Part shown: positions 42,332-54,408 of the stretch, one piece after another
Layout of the letters: each line of letters opens with the position of its first letter
Position numbering within the stretch: position 1 is the first letter of the stretch
Source: Stagonosporopsis chrysanthemi
Taxonomy: Eukaryota > Ascomycota > Dothideomycetes > Pleosporales > Didymellaceae
Reading direction: 5' to 3'
Length of the DNA stretch: 64,000 nt
NCBI GenBank assembly: GCA_022560025.1
Contig: JAFISE010000009.1
Span: 286,090 to 350,089, forward strand
The notes under the pieces: generated by a model
Database searches by the model: none
Seen by the model: the letters and a program-made list of their open reading frames with translations, nothing else
Told to the model about the DNA's origin: nothing
Position numbers and translations under genes: made by a program

Positions 42332-45300
42332 TGTGGCTGGCTGATTTAACCGGATTCTTCGTAAGGACGGTATACGACTCGTGAAAATGTCGAATAAGAG
42401 AGTGACTGCTGAACACCTGAAGGAGTGAAGTTATTCAGCAAAAAGAATGCGGGTTGACAAAGTCCTGCTTGTTTGCGGTAGGGAAGACACTCGGGACGCC
42501 TGGGGGAAAGCGAAGTAAATAAGATGGCTGAATCCTAGCACACACAGCCCGGGGCAATTCGCGAACCCACCCGCCATGGAGCGAGTCGTCGCTCGTAGCG
42601 TAGGCTTGTTCAAGACGGTGCCAAACGTCGTGGCTTGTCCGGAGAACAGGCACGGGAAAGCATGCGTAGCCCCGAACGGCAAGACTTTAGCCAGACTCAG
42701 TAAGGGGCACACCAATCGGACACGTTCTGTGCCTGATCGGCAGGGCGCTTACTTCCAAATCTCTGTAATTTAAGCCCAGAGCCTGCCGGAGGACATCCAA
42801 AACCAGAGTAAATTACGGCCAGGATGCTTCGATCTAGGGTCGGCTTGTTTTTGTGGTCCCCAGAATCGCAGAGATTTCCACTGAAACGAGGCAACACGTC
42901 GGGCGCTTTCGTCCAAGTCCACCTCCGATTGTTTGGTTGGCAGATGTTGGGACCAGGCATCAGATTCTGCAATTCTAGAATTGAGCAACAACACCTGCCA
43001 TGTGCTTCATGTTGTCTCATCAGAACCACGACCAGTCGAGCCCTTGGCGAGCTTAGTCGTCGGCCTTAAACGTCTGCATTTCCGCGTCTTAAGCCTCTGC
43101 GCCTTGGAAAGGGGCTCGATCTCGTGACCTGGTTTTTGTCACATGTCGGCTGGCGGCGCACACGTCGTGCGATGGCTGCGTTGATCAATGAGATCTGCTT
43201 AATGCAAGAGCATGAGAAAAGGACCTGTCTCATGTCGAGGACTCCGTCATCTTGCAGCAACATCATGATGAGCCACCTCTGTGTGCCAGCGCAGCGCAAG
43301 TTGGTAATGGTATCGATAAGCGCCATGCCAGCGCCGCGGTATCGCTGTGGCTCTGTCCACTCACGCCGTCTCACCACAAGCTCATATCCACAAGTAATTT
43401 CTTTCACACGCCAACCACAACAAGGCCACACCAATGTGAACTCAAGATGAGATCAATAAATGCTGCGAACGGGCGTCATCTTCTTTGTCGACCATGTTTT
43501 CTCCCCTGCCAACTGCGTTGATTGCCATGGCAGGCTTGGACTGTGGAGCTGAGCGCTGCAACAAGAGGTGAGAGGATGTCGTGGCACCGTAGAGACCCAG
43601 CGCCGCGCAAGCGTCGATGAGCCGCGACTCGTCTTCTGTTGTGGCCCTGCGGGCTTACCCACAGATGCAAATTGTTGGGCGCTGCAGAGTTGGCTGTGTT
43701 GAGTCCACATGACCGGGGACTGCCTAAAAAGTTGCATGGCTTGATCACGTGGGTCGCATTCCCGCACGCCTGTGAAGGTACGTACATCACTCTACATGAA
43801 CTTGCCACTTCAAAGGTCCAGGTCAGCACCGAATTCAGCATCTCAAAATCTATCAAACGAACGCACACGTCGTCTCGTTGAGCCGTCATCCCTCAGTCAC
43901 TGTGCCACGCGTCATCCTAGCATCGTCACCTCGTGACCATGAAGCAGACGCTGTGCTTCCCCATGTGCACGATTGCCATTGCATCTAGACATCACAAAAT
44001 CCTCCAACTCATTCTGTTATCTGGTTAATGAAGTTTACAAATTGCCCGAGGTTCAACCGCTCCGACACTGCTAGATGTAATACGGCCCGAGACTGTCGAC
44101 AATTCACTCCATTAATTATTTGAGATCGCGTCGACGCAATGCTCATCTCTATACATCAAAATGTGCAATACAAATATTACGGTCGGTCGGCATCTCTGGG
44201 CGGATGAGCAGGAAGGGCACGTGTGTCCTGGTGGCAATTTCACGACAGACACCAACATCGAAGCATTGGATTGAATTGATCAGTGCTGGGGCTCAGTCAC
44301 CCATCGTGGTTGGTAGCCTGATTATTTGTTCGCGTATGTATGTCGATATCGCGTGTAAAGCAGCCGCTCCAGCAACAACATATCGAATTTTTCGAAACCA
44401 TGGGTCAGGATCTTGAGGCAGGCTTGACGAATTACATTGCCATTGATTGACACCATGCATAGGTTCGGGATCACGCCTAAAGCTTTCAAACCCACACCAT
44501 TTCATACCAAACTGCATGGTCTGCTGTGTCTTGCAGCTGTCGGAAAGAGCCACTTGAACTGGTAACATCCGTCTAGGCTGTCAGACAGACTTGCTGAAGG
44601 CGCGGTATCTTGTGATTGCGTAACGGCACCGAAACTCGACACACCGGGCCGTGACGCATGTCGGGAATGTCTGGCTTACGTTTTGGTGTCCTGGACCAAA
44701 GAGCCTGAGTTGCGTAATACGGCCCTGGAGAGAACATTGCTCCGCCTATTGATGAGCATTTCAGTGTCGTCATCTCGTTTGTCTAGACGTCAAGGTGAGA
44801 ATTAAATAATGATTTTACAGAACTTCTCATCACACCGACCGAGCAGCCGTTGCCTGCAGGCAGCACATAAATTTCACCTTTGCTGACATGTCGAAAGCCT
44901 CAACTTCGCCAGAGCTCTCACACTGCAGCGAGACCTGCACGATAGATACTTGTTTGCGACAGGCCTACCGGACTTCGAGAGGATTAACCTCATCTAACAC
45001 AGAGCGTTGTCGCATCTTGCTGTTCTTCTGTCAATCTGTCTATATACTATACACTTGGAGGTATTCCGAGTCCTTCAATTCGACTCGAAGTGAGGCAATC
45101 AGGACACACATCACGACCCGATGGAACGGTTTGAAGGTAATCCCGGCACTGCGAGCAGCCCCAGGATCACATCTGCCTCCTCAGAGCCTTTCTGTGCAAA
45201 AAGAAGCGCAACAACGATTGGTCAGCCACTGCGCATTGTTGGTATTCGGCGGCTCTAAAAGGCTTCACTCGGGCTGCCCGATGCAAGTACTCACAAAAGC

Positions 45301-46793
45301 GTAGCACTATTCTCCGTTGTGCATAGTTCACTGAAGCCTATCAGATGACGACGTTTATCGCGACTAGCCCCGAGGTGTACATTATGCAGCTATTCTGTCA
45401 AGACCGCATTGAAGCATCACCTCTACATGCATATGCACGTGGACCAATTGGCCTCGATCCCCTCTCTGCAGGAAGCGTGTAACGTGTTCGCAGCATGTGT
45501 AACTCTTACGCGCTCTTCCACGAAGACCAGGGCTCTTAAGGCCCAGGAATGTTCAGTAAGAGAGGCCTCGAACGAACAATAGAACCGAGCCGTAAACCCT
45601 TCCTGTGGTGTATGGCCTTACACGGCTGTTTCAAGATTACAAAACATCACGCCATGCAACAGTAATCCTTCGGGCGTGAAAATATTCTGTCCAAGTGCAG
45701 GCTACATCTCCCGATCGCAACCACTGTATCGCCCTGTAGCCCGAACGTGTACTTGCTCTCGTCGTCCCTTCTTGCGGGCGCTTCCAGCGGGAGTGTCAGA
45801 CGGCTGTAGCCACGGCTCGACAAGCGGCCCCGGCCCGTCATCGGTGGAGCGAGGGTACAACGATCGCTCACGGGTCAGGCCGTGTCGTTGACATGTCCTC
45901 GTGGCTGCATATCGGGCTCTGAATCCGGAGGTGTACGCAGACCATGCAAGTTGCCAAGTCGTGTATTAATCAATACATAGTTTGTCGTGTACCCTGTCGG
46001 CCGTCTCAACCGTATATGGCCATGTAAACCAGCAACGAAGTGATGTATAACTTGGACAATGGCGCGAATCAAGGTGTTGACAACAGATTGCTTCTCAAAC
46101 CCTGAGTCCTTGTACGTTTTGGGTGAGATACGTACTGTTGCAAGTGAAGTGTCAAGCCCAAAGGCACGTAGGACACTTTTTCTATACAAAAGGCCGATCC
46201 ACGTTCGAGGGGCTTTAGCGGCTTGTCTTAGGTGTGTGGGTTGATTAGAGGCTGAGCAAGAATTGCCAGAAAGTGCATGAAGCGCTGTTACCGCTGTCAA
46301 AACTGCACTATCCACATTGCTTTTCGGGATGCCGAACGGGATCTCCGGGACAATTACTGGGGTCTTCGGGTGGCGTGAATGTCGGTGTGCTCGTGCTATT
46401 TCACAAGGCTAGCGTCTCCCGATTTACATGTGTTTCCAGTGATGTGCATAGCCAAGTCCTGGGTTAGCCGATTCGAACAACCACCTGAACCGCAAGAACG
46501 TTGGAGATGCTCAACAGAAAGCTGGAAATGAACGTGCAAGAGCATTTAGTTAGACTATATTGTAGCACGGTGGCCGGTAAAAAAAAGTTGAGAGGTTACA
46601 AATTAAAAGTTTTTTTATTGCTTGCAATAGCGTGCAACAACGAATGACTTTTCGCGGGTTCCGGGGTATCAAAGCTAGCAAACTCCGGGAAAGCAATAGT
46701 ACAACCTCCCAGTATACTGTGCGCCTGATGTCCTGAGGTTCATCTCTTGTCTAACTCAGCGACAACTTTCAGTCAGCTTCGGCGGCCGACAAG
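42332..46793. other. Gene desert, 4.5 kb
   Basis: No gene, tRNA or transposon is recognisable. Many short frames occur on all strands (for example 44888-45304 and 45875-46315) but without motifs, conserved splice structure or signal peptides. A/T runs near 46580-46620 stand out. The region could be a promoter-rich spacer or decayed sequence. Confidence 0.4.
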
Positions 46794-47572
46794 CTATGGC
46801 GCTCGTTGTGGACCAATCTTCTTGATCTTCAATTCACTATGAAGCATTAGAGCCATTCTAAGAAGACCGTGAATGAGGTAGTGCTGAAACTCAGGGAGTC
46901 GTGAGACACAACAGAAAGAAGACTTACTAGATCAGTGTCGCCTTTTCGGGTATCAGACCTGGAAAGCCGCTGCAAGTAATATGGTTAGCACTTGTGTTTG
47001 ACCGTATGCATCTCGTGAAACGACTTACTTGGTGCCATAGCCATATGTACTGCCCGAATGATTAGATATGCTCGATGCATTTTACAAGGATGTTTGTGAC
47101 TCACTGTGGAAGCTTGAATCTTGCCTTTTCGTGCAGCGCCATGGGGTGCACCGGTTCATTCGGATCTTCTGGCGTGTAGTCGCCTATAACGCCTTTGTCC
47201 CAGCCTGGTTGAGCAATATCGATTAGCATTGCAGCATCTACCAGCAGACTGGAAGGAGGCATGGGAGAGCACACACCTTTCAGGAGACGCCCAGCACCGA
47301 TGACCGCCACGGTGTCACCTCGACCTAACGAAGTATCGAACCTGGAATGGCCTTTAGTATTGTGACGCTCTCCAAGTGAGGGAGTGTAGTTCTTACTGAC
47401 TGCCCTTCCCGTCTGGTTTATTGGGATCGAATATCCATCCTTCGCGTCTTTAGATATCACAACATTGCCAGTCGACGAGTCTCTTACCTGTGAACTCGAG
47501 AACAACTTCATCGTACTTCTTGACGAGTTGCGTTGTGTCTCCTGCATCAAGGATGGTCTTGGAGATAGACAT
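46794..47572 (-). CDS. FKBP-type peptidyl-prolyl cis-trans isomerase (FKBP12-like), seven exons
   Basis: Seven exons, 47572-47488, 47439-47397, 47341-47277, 47204-47105, 47049-47029, 46969-46928 and 46836-46794, encode 132 residues. All six introns are GT..AG (48-91 bp) and every phase fits. The product reads as a single FKBP domain: VVLEFTGWIFDP, QFDTSLGRGD, AGRLLKGWDKGV (the active-site Trp), MALHEKARFKLP, TYGYGTNGFPGLIPEKATLIYELKIKKIGP. FKBPs isomerise Xaa-Pro bonds and bind FK506/rapamycin. A short insertion (GDYTPEDPNEPVH) between the Trp helix and the next strand is not in yeast FKBP12. No signal peptide or ER-retention sequence is present, so it is cytosolic/nuclear. Exon 5 is only 21 nt. 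No single open frame shows this gene fully. Confidence 0.88.
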
Positions 47573-49492
47573 GACGACAGTGAAGGAGGTGTCTGCTAGA
47601 GATGCAAAGGCCTGTGGTGTAGCAGCTATGTCGTGATGGGATGATGTGATTCAGTGGTTGGCTTGGTTGTGAAGTTGCTCAGGCTAGAAACTGTCAGACT
47701 TCGGAGGGCAGGAGCATGTATATACTAGTGAATAGGAAGGAAGGGCTGGGTAAGTACGTCAGCCACGATGGCAGGGTCCAGTTTTTAGGAGTCGGGGAAC
47801 GATCCTAGGAAGGCACAATCCGGAGGCTCTGTGTGCTCTGTGGGTAAGCTTGGACATCGCGGCCACCCACAATGAGCGCGATTTAGGTCTAGCAGAAAGG
47901 CAGTAGGACGAAGTGGCGTACTGCATTCTCGCAAGGAGCCCTTGTTTTCTCACCGATGCACCTGTTTCACATCCTCACAGTGAGACGTAACCGCGGCCCA
48001 AGAGCCACAGCCGTTCTTTAGGGCCTGCCCGCTCGCCGGGGAACTGAGCCCGATGCTTAGACTGTCGAAGGTCAGAAGTAAGAGCAGGTCTAGCCCCATG
48101 GATCCACTTGTCATATGCAGGCACCCTAGTAGACACGCGATGCAAACTCCACCAGTTGACAACCTTAACGAACAGATGTCTTCCTTTCCCGCGTTTGCCG
48201 GGTAAGGATTTTGTTTCCCGCCCCGATTGGGCACCACAATGATTGTTACTCTCAACACGGTTAGCTTCAGGTTGCCATTCTCGTTTTTTATGAAAGGTCG
48301 TGGCAGCGTTGCAACGCGGGAATGTGATGTGATGTTGGTGCAAAGCTAGGTGGGGCGAATCGATGGGAAACCCGACGCGGGTGGTACAACATCTAGCTCG
48401 CGAGTTTCTGGCTTGACAAGTCCGCAGCGGGATAGTGAGTTTGAGGCGCTGTCGTTGGAAACTTAAACCCACGAAGGGGAGCGCATCACCGACACGGGCA
48501 ACCATTAGTAGTCCTGTCAAGTTGGAACAAGCTGAAGCACCGTCAGGCGCCACAGACTTTCAAGCCTGTTAATTCGATATCAAAGCGTACAACTCCACGA
48601 TGCCTCGTGTTAGCGTTTGCCCGAGCCTGGCATAACAAAAGCAATTCGCACAGAGGTTCTGTTTAACCGGTCCTCCCTTCAGTCGACCTGCAACACAGGA
48701 AAGATGTTGTACAGCCAGACTCCATGACTACATCATGACTAAACGGTGAAGCTGGCATGTATGGAATCAAGGGATTGAGGCAGCAGGCGCTCATCTCCGT
48801 CATTCTTCGAACCAACGGCATCATCATTTGATCGTTTGGGAGCTGGGACGCTTGTCCAGAAGTCAACTATCAAGCCAACAGCGAACGACGGCGTAAGAAG
48901 TGGACCCAAGAATCCGGCCCAACCTTCGCTCAAAGGAAGCCACTCTCGCCAATCACAGCCAGGGCGGGTAATCAGCCGAGTCCCGCGAGCCAGCTCCAGG
49001 TCCACAGGACCCGTGAATGGACATTGCGTTCCTGCAGAAGCATTGGTCGCCGTGCTTCTCGCGGCAAGCATAAAAATGTTAGCCTTTGCTATGTCGCGAG
49101 GCTACACCGACATTATCTACGGACCATCGACCGCAGCGACTCTACTTGCTTGATCGGTTTTGCTACGATACTTAGCTCACGGTACACGGCCGAAACATGC
49201 CGTTTCAGGCCCTGAATTATGGTTCGGAATCCCAACAATGTGGTCTGGTATCACAGCGTTTATTGCGAGCGCTTGGAGCGTCAAGTGGATGAAATAGTGC
49301 AGCGGACCAGGTCTATTACCTGGAAGCGAGCATTCAAAATGTTGAACACCATCGCTGAAGTTACGATCTCTACGACACTTGCTGCGCATGATGAAGGAGG
49401 CGGCCGATAGGACGACTGCGATGACGTTGCGCGGAGCAGAGTTCCGGTCTGCGCTAGTGGATCTGTGGCGCTTGTCGCATTGTACAAGGCTT
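47573..49492. other. Intergenic, no supported gene
   Basis: 1.9 kb between FKBP and histidinol-phosphatase. Minus frames at 47975-48553 (192 codons, no ATG-linked motif) and 48739-49071 (110 codons, ATG) are not recognisable. I leave both out. Confidence 0.35.
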
Positions 49493-50468
49493 CTATGGCA
49501 AAGTGGACCAAAACGGTAGTACCGCCAGGTCGGCCACACTGATGTTGGAATAGCCGGCACTGGGGAAACGGTCGTCTATCCGGTCTCCACACCCTCTCGC
49601 GGCGAAATGTATCTTCTCGGCACCACTCTTCTGGATGTACTCCAAGAGACGTGAGTAGTTGGTGCCGATTTGTTCGATCCCATGACTATCATCGGACAGA
49701 ACAAATCCCCCGCCCATGCTCAAGAACATCTTTGTGACGGGTAAGCAAGGGTACGGTTCAAGTAGACCTTTCCGCAGTCCGGCTGAGTTGAACTCGAGCA
49801 ACCCACCGTAAGAAGCAATGTACTCCAGATTGCGCTTCATCTTATCCCAAACGTCGTTCATGCCTTCGAATGCAGTATCTTTATGGTCACTCAGCAGGCG
49901 GATAAGATCGAAGTGGCCTACAACGGGCGGCCGAAGCGCTTGCAGCATGTCGTACTGCTCATCAAAATAGTCTTCGAAGAGCTGTTCGTCTGTACCGCCT
50001 GCCTTTTCTCTAGCTTGTTCGTACATCGCTCGGTCGAAGTCGATCGGGATCGTGTGCGTATGGTGGATGGAGCCCATGAAAAAGTCGAAGGAGTACTTGT
50101 CAAGAATTCCGCGAATGATGTCGAGTGACGATGGTCGTATCCATTCCGATTCGAAAGCGATCAAGATCTGTATCTGGTTGGAATATACATCGCGCAGCCG
50201 GACAGCCTCAGCGTAATAGTCATCGAACAACCTGATCAAACTGTCCTCGGTATGAGAGTCGGCCTGATAAACAAGTCAGTTCCGCATGTAACTTATGTAT
50301 CGGGGAGCATACTTCTTCCGGGTAAAAGTCTATAAGCTCTCTGGGGATGTGCTCGGTGAGTGCGAAGCTATGGAAGCCCTTAGCAATTGCGGCCTGGATA
50401 ACTTCCTCGAGGTTGTTTTTCGCATGGCCACAGAACTGCCCTGAATGGCTATGGTGTGACTGCGGCAT
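49493..50468 (-). CDS. his2: Histidinol-phosphatase, PHP family
   Basis: Exons 50468-50313 and 50263-49493 encode 308 residues, joined over a 49-bp intron with phase zero. The PHP fold is clear: HSHSG (His6, His8 metal ligands), FHSFALTEHIPRELIDFYPEE, QILIAFESEWIRP, DFFMGSIHHTHTIPIDFD (metal His pair), VGHFDLIRLL, LEFNSAGLRKGLLEPYP and FVLSDDSHG (C-terminal metal Asp/His). It removes phosphate from L-histidinol phosphate in histidine synthesis. Length and motif order match yeast His2. The last 40 residues (after IHFAARG) are less typical and could include a mis-called end or an unnoticed intron. Divergent from a gamma-glutamylcyclotransferase-like gene. Confidence 0.87.
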
Positions 50469-51113
50469 TTGCAAAGCTCTCTCTCGACCAACTGTGTGCA
50501 ACCTTTAGCGTAGGACTGATGACTCCTCAATCTTGCGAATGAAGTAGTCGGCAGTGATGACCCTGAGCCGCCAAATTGTTGATCGAATACTCAGGCGCAC
50601 AAACAAATAACAAACGTACCTGTTTTCTGTAATACAATTTCGAATGTCAATATGGAGTGCGGCGCAGCTCGCACTTCGTGGACGCGCCAGAAGCTTTCTG
50701 AGCGATGATGTCAGCCGGACCCTGAACCACCAGTCCTAAATAGTGTAGCGTACTTTCTCCACGCTTCGGATAGCGACATCTGCAGCCTTTGGTCACGGAG
50801 TATTGTATATTATCTTTACTAGCATTGTCACCTAGTACCAGTTCCACAACACTATTTGACAAATTAAACTCAGGACAAAGAAGCGTTGATACCGCGCTTA
50901 TTCCCATGTACACACCATCACTCTCTGCTCTATAAATTACTGACCAGCCAGAAGTAGGACCAAACACTATTTTCGGTTGGAACGTAAGCTAGAAAGGAGT
51001 CCGTGTACCTCTCTCCTTGGCGTAGATACAGATTGTAATCGCCTGATGTGCAACCAAACGGACTACTAAGAAGTATCAGAGCTCAGCGACCTAAATTCAA
51101 GGACCCCTCCACC
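50469..51113. promoter_or_regulatory. Bidirectional promoter region (histidinol-phosphatase / GGCT-like)
   Basis: 645 bp between divergent ATGs. No gene or RNA was recognised. Confidence 0.35.
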
Positions 51114-51722
51114 ATGTCACTCGCCCAAACGCCCCTCACCACCCCAACAATCTACTTCGGCTACGGCTCAAATCTATGGCTGCGTCAAATGGCTACCCGG
51201 TGCCCAACATCGACCTACCTCGGCGTCGCCCGCCTTCCACACTATACCTGGCTAATTAACGACCGAGGATACGCCAACGTCGTCCAAGCCAACTCCTCAT
51301 CCAGCCATTACTGGGACGAAGTGTACGGGCTGGTGTACTCGCTGTTGCCCGAGGACGAGAAGCGGCTCGATCGCAATGAAGGCGTGCCCATCGCGTACAC
51401 CAAGGAGCTGATCGCGTGTGAGTTCTGGCCTAGCGGGAAGCATGAGAAGGTAGATACTGGCGTGCCGCCGACGGAGAAGAAGAGTATGTTGGTTTACATT
51501 GATCGTACTCGTACGACGCCGGATAAGCCTAGGGATGAGTATGTGTATCGCATGAATCAGGGGATTAGGGATGCAGTGGAGAGGGGCGTGCCGGAGGAGT
51601 ATGTGAGGGATGTTATGAGGAAATTCATTCCAGAGGGGAACAACGAAGATGACGGAAGGATTGGAGAGTTTGCAAAGACGCAGGCGGCGCAGTTCAAGGA
51701 TGAGAGTGGAATTTTCGAGTAG
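51114..51722 (+). CDS. Gamma-glutamylcyclotransferase-like protein
   Basis: A single exon of 202 residues. ATG 51114 (MSLAQTPLTTPTIYF) is the first in-frame ATG; the open frame upstream to 51048 has only GTG. The GGCT fold is shown by YFGYGSNLW (residues 14-21, substrate-binding loop), YLGVARLPHYTWLIN, YANVVQ, EVYGLVYSLLPEDEKRLDRNEGVP (Glu near residue 94 is the likely catalytic acid) and a VYIDR strand. Family enzymes cyclise gamma-glutamyl amines or peptides to 5-oxoproline in glutathione turnover. The C terminus ends with charged helices. Which gamma-glutamyl substrate is used cannot be said. Confidence 0.87.
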   Translation: MSLAQTPLTTPTIYFGYGSNLWLRQMATRCPTSTYLGVARLPHYTWLINDRGYANVVQANSSSSHYWDEVYGLVYSLLPEDEKRLDRNEGVPIAYTKELIACEFWPSGKHEKVDTGVPPTEKKSMLVYIDRTRTTPDKPRDEYVYRMNQGIRDAVERGVPEEYVRDVMRKFIPEGNNEDDGRIGEFAKTQAAQFKDESGIFE

Positions 51723-52048
51723 ACGTGACGAGTTTGTTCAAGTTAGGGCAACTGCACTGGCAATCACAAGCAGACGGCCGTATGATGATGTTGTGGGGAA
51801 AAGCCAAAAGTCCATATAGAAGCTATCACGTGCTCTTACCCGCGCAAACACCAATGTAGAGTAAGCTTAGAAAGACCGGCTCGTGCTGGAATGACCCTTT
51901 TCTCAAGCGTCGTATGCCTGCCGAAAAGGCAATCCAAAGCCAGGTCGAACACACATGCAACAACCCAGTCGTATGCAAACAAAATCAAACATCGCTCTCC
52001 TATGCCTCGTCACGAGTCTTGCGGTAGCTGGCCTACACGACGAACCAA
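51723..52048. other. Convergent 3' intergenic region
   Basis: 326 bp between the GGCT-like stop and the BAR gene stop. Nothing specific was seen. Confidence 0.35.
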
Positions 52049-53311
52049 TCAGTGGGGGTTGCGGTACTTTTGCTAAAGACGAGCATCAGACACAGAGCAA
52101 CACAACGACAGGGACGGACGGCTTTAGAAATCAGACTGGTGTCTACGCACCTCCTGCTCAACTTGCAACTGCTCCACGACGGGCTGAAGCTCCGACAGAA
52201 TCTCGTATGCCTTCTTGTGGTACTCGAGCTGGGCGGCGATAAGTTCGGCGAGGTTGCGAAGGGGCTCGGGTGTGTCAAGCACCTAAAACTTGTCAGCAGT
52301 TGCTTTTGAAAATCAATCCGAAGTTCCTCTGGATCACATACGTTCTTCATAACGCCAACAGCCTCCTCTGTCTGGCCAACGAACTCATCCTCAGCCTGCT
52401 CAATTTTAGCGCGAGCCTCTTCGCTCAAATCATCCTCGCCATGGGCATCTTTGCGTGCCTGACCGGGCAGGGTGAAAGCGCCGCCCTTAGCGTTGGCCTT
52501 GGTGGCATCCAGGCTCAACCTAGAGTTCTCAACTTGCTTGCGGGCACGTGTTGCGAACTGGATGTTGGTGTTGAGTGTTGTGCTCCAGCCAGACAGGAAC
52601 CTGCTCTGGATCTGGGCGTCCTGCGCCAAACGAGCCTCGCCGACCTTCTCGCTGGCGATGGCGTATTTTTCGAGGGCAGTTGCCAGAGGATCCTCGCTCG
52701 AGCCAGACTGCTCAGCGGTGAGCATGTGCGAGCTGTTCAAGGATGCGCGGGCAACAGCGTGACTGAAGGTCTTGGGCTGCGGCTTCGCGGCCGGGGGTGC
52801 AGTGAGAGCAGCCTGTGCCTCTGCGGGCGATGTCGCGCTCGACAGGAGGTTGACCTTCTCTGAGACAGTGCGGCCGAGATCGTTGAAAGATTCGCGGAGG
52901 TTCGCAGGGTAGTCATAGGCCTCGTTGGAGTATTGCGACGTGACCTGGAGCATAGTCGTGTGCACTTTCTTCAGCGCATCAACACGCTTTTCGAGCTCGA
53001 TGTAGTCCGGGGGAAGCTGGGTCTACAAGAGAGCAAATCAGTTCAGGCTCAGAACTTTGTTGCCAGGCGGCCGCACGCTCGTGCAGTTTGCGGCCGGCAA
53101 GCTTTGGGTGTTGTCGCACCTTGTCTTCAGCCTGACCAAGCTGCTCCTTCACATACTGCTGAGTCCTGGCAGCAAAGGGCGTGAAAGAAGCGCTGGAGGT
53201 GCTGTGTCAGCCTATCTGTTATTGCGCAATGCTGAAGCAAAATACAGCACACATGCCACCAACGTACCCAAAGCTCTTGCCGAACGCAGAGATCTTGCCG
53301 AGATTATCCAT
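52049..53311 (-). CDS. BAR-domain protein (Gvp36-like)
   Basis: Exons 53311-53268, 53201-53120, 53022-52342, 52282-52151 and 52072-52049 encode 320 residues. The protein starts MDNLGKISAFGKSFG and FTPFAARTQQYVKEQLG, then LPPDYIELEKRVDALKKVH, as in fungal BAR proteins of the Gvp36 type that shape Golgi and vesicle membranes. The long helices include EKYAIASEKVGEARLAQDAQ, NIQFATRARKQVENSRL and LRNLAELIAAQLEYHKKAYEIL, giving the curved three-helix dimer expected of BAR. No SH3 domain is present. The last exon is 24 nt (QKYRNPH). If the last intron (78 bp, GTGCGT..TTTAG) is retained the protein ends eight residues after QVEQE instead. Intron phases fit throughout. Confidence 0.88.
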
Positions 53312-54408
53312 AGTGACGTATGTGAGTGTGTGGATTAGCAGGTATGGGTATCAAGTTGGTGTTGTTCGAGTGTTGTCGCTGCTGCTTGGAGCTTGCATGT
53401 GCCGTTGAGCCCACCGCAACTGCGGCTTCCCCCTAGTGCCATGATCCCTGCACATGCTAACCGTTTCGAGAGCCAACCATGAAGCTATGAGACCTGGAAT
53501 AAAGTCATAGACTCAATAAACATGCGGGTACAAAGTCATGAAACGAACTCATTGTTTTTCTTCAACAGTTCAAAGCTCTACAGTCATAAAATTCTTCCTA
53601 TCATCGCGACCTTCACGCCTCTGTGCAGCTGCACAATGCAGGTTGAGAGCCGGTGGATCTTGACTGAGCTTACTGCGTTACATGCTGCCTTGAATAGGGC
53701 CTGTATGCCCACAGAATATATCAGAATGTGTTTTTCACGCATGAAGCTATACCAACACAACCGTATCTAGCGTCTTCTCCTACTTGAGCGTCTTTGACAG
53801 CTGTCACGCACCATACGCATATGCATGCATGGGCTGCATAGACCTCTGCTACTTGCAAGGTACACCACTAGACTTTGTGGGCTAATCTCCCCGCCTCGGT
53901 GTGCCCATCCTTCTCCCCTTACAGCTGCGCTGAGTTCCGTTCCGTGGATGCTCGTGACTCGATCACTGCTGAAGGAACGTCAAAACTAGCATCCCAGTAG
54001 CTGCAGGACGACCAGCATCCAGCCGGATGGTCGCATCAGTCCTCGTTGATCTGCCCGGTCAGGGTTAAGTATGCTGCAAGAATGTACCACAGACTTGCTG
54101 TTGTGTAGCCTTGGACACAGCACGCACTAGCTTATGCTAAAAATTGCCGTCGAACGTGGTACCGAGCGCCTCTCGGAGGCCCATATGCGTCGAAGGTAGG
54201 CACGTCAGAGCTGATAGTCTTCGTGTAGAGTGTTTCAGGCGGGAGTCTCCTGGCTGCAAGCGCCTGCCACCCGCAAACTCAAAGTTGCGCCGAGATCACG
54301 AAGGTGCCAACGCTCTCGTTCCTTGGCTATCAACCCGGATGGAAAGTGCCAGGTCCAAGCGTCGATTTGTGTGTTTCAGAAGCTACTCATCATGCACCCT
54401 GTCTGATA
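53312..54408. other. Intergenic, no gene seen
   Basis: 1.1 kb between the BAR gene start and the stop of the next regulator. Frames at 53522 and 54144 have no motifs. Confidence 0.35.

Noticed and set aside
41441..42349. 302-codon plus-strand open frame opposite the BYS1-like gene
   Set aside because: It is the exact antisense of a well-supported secreted protein; biased third positions leave the opposite strand open. No motifs, Gly/Ser/Val-rich.
45875..46315. 146-codon minus-strand frame
   Set aside because: No domain, opposite frames equally open, not near a promoter signal.
47975..48553. 192-codon minus-strand frame
   Set aside because: Basic, low-order sequence without domain, no splice support.
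48739..49071. 110-codon minus-strand ATG frame
   Set aside because: No recognised motif; a hydrophobic patch alone is weak evidence.
52270..52863. 197-codon plus-strand frame over the BAR gene
   Set aside because: Antisense of a conserved multi-exon gene; no motif of its own.
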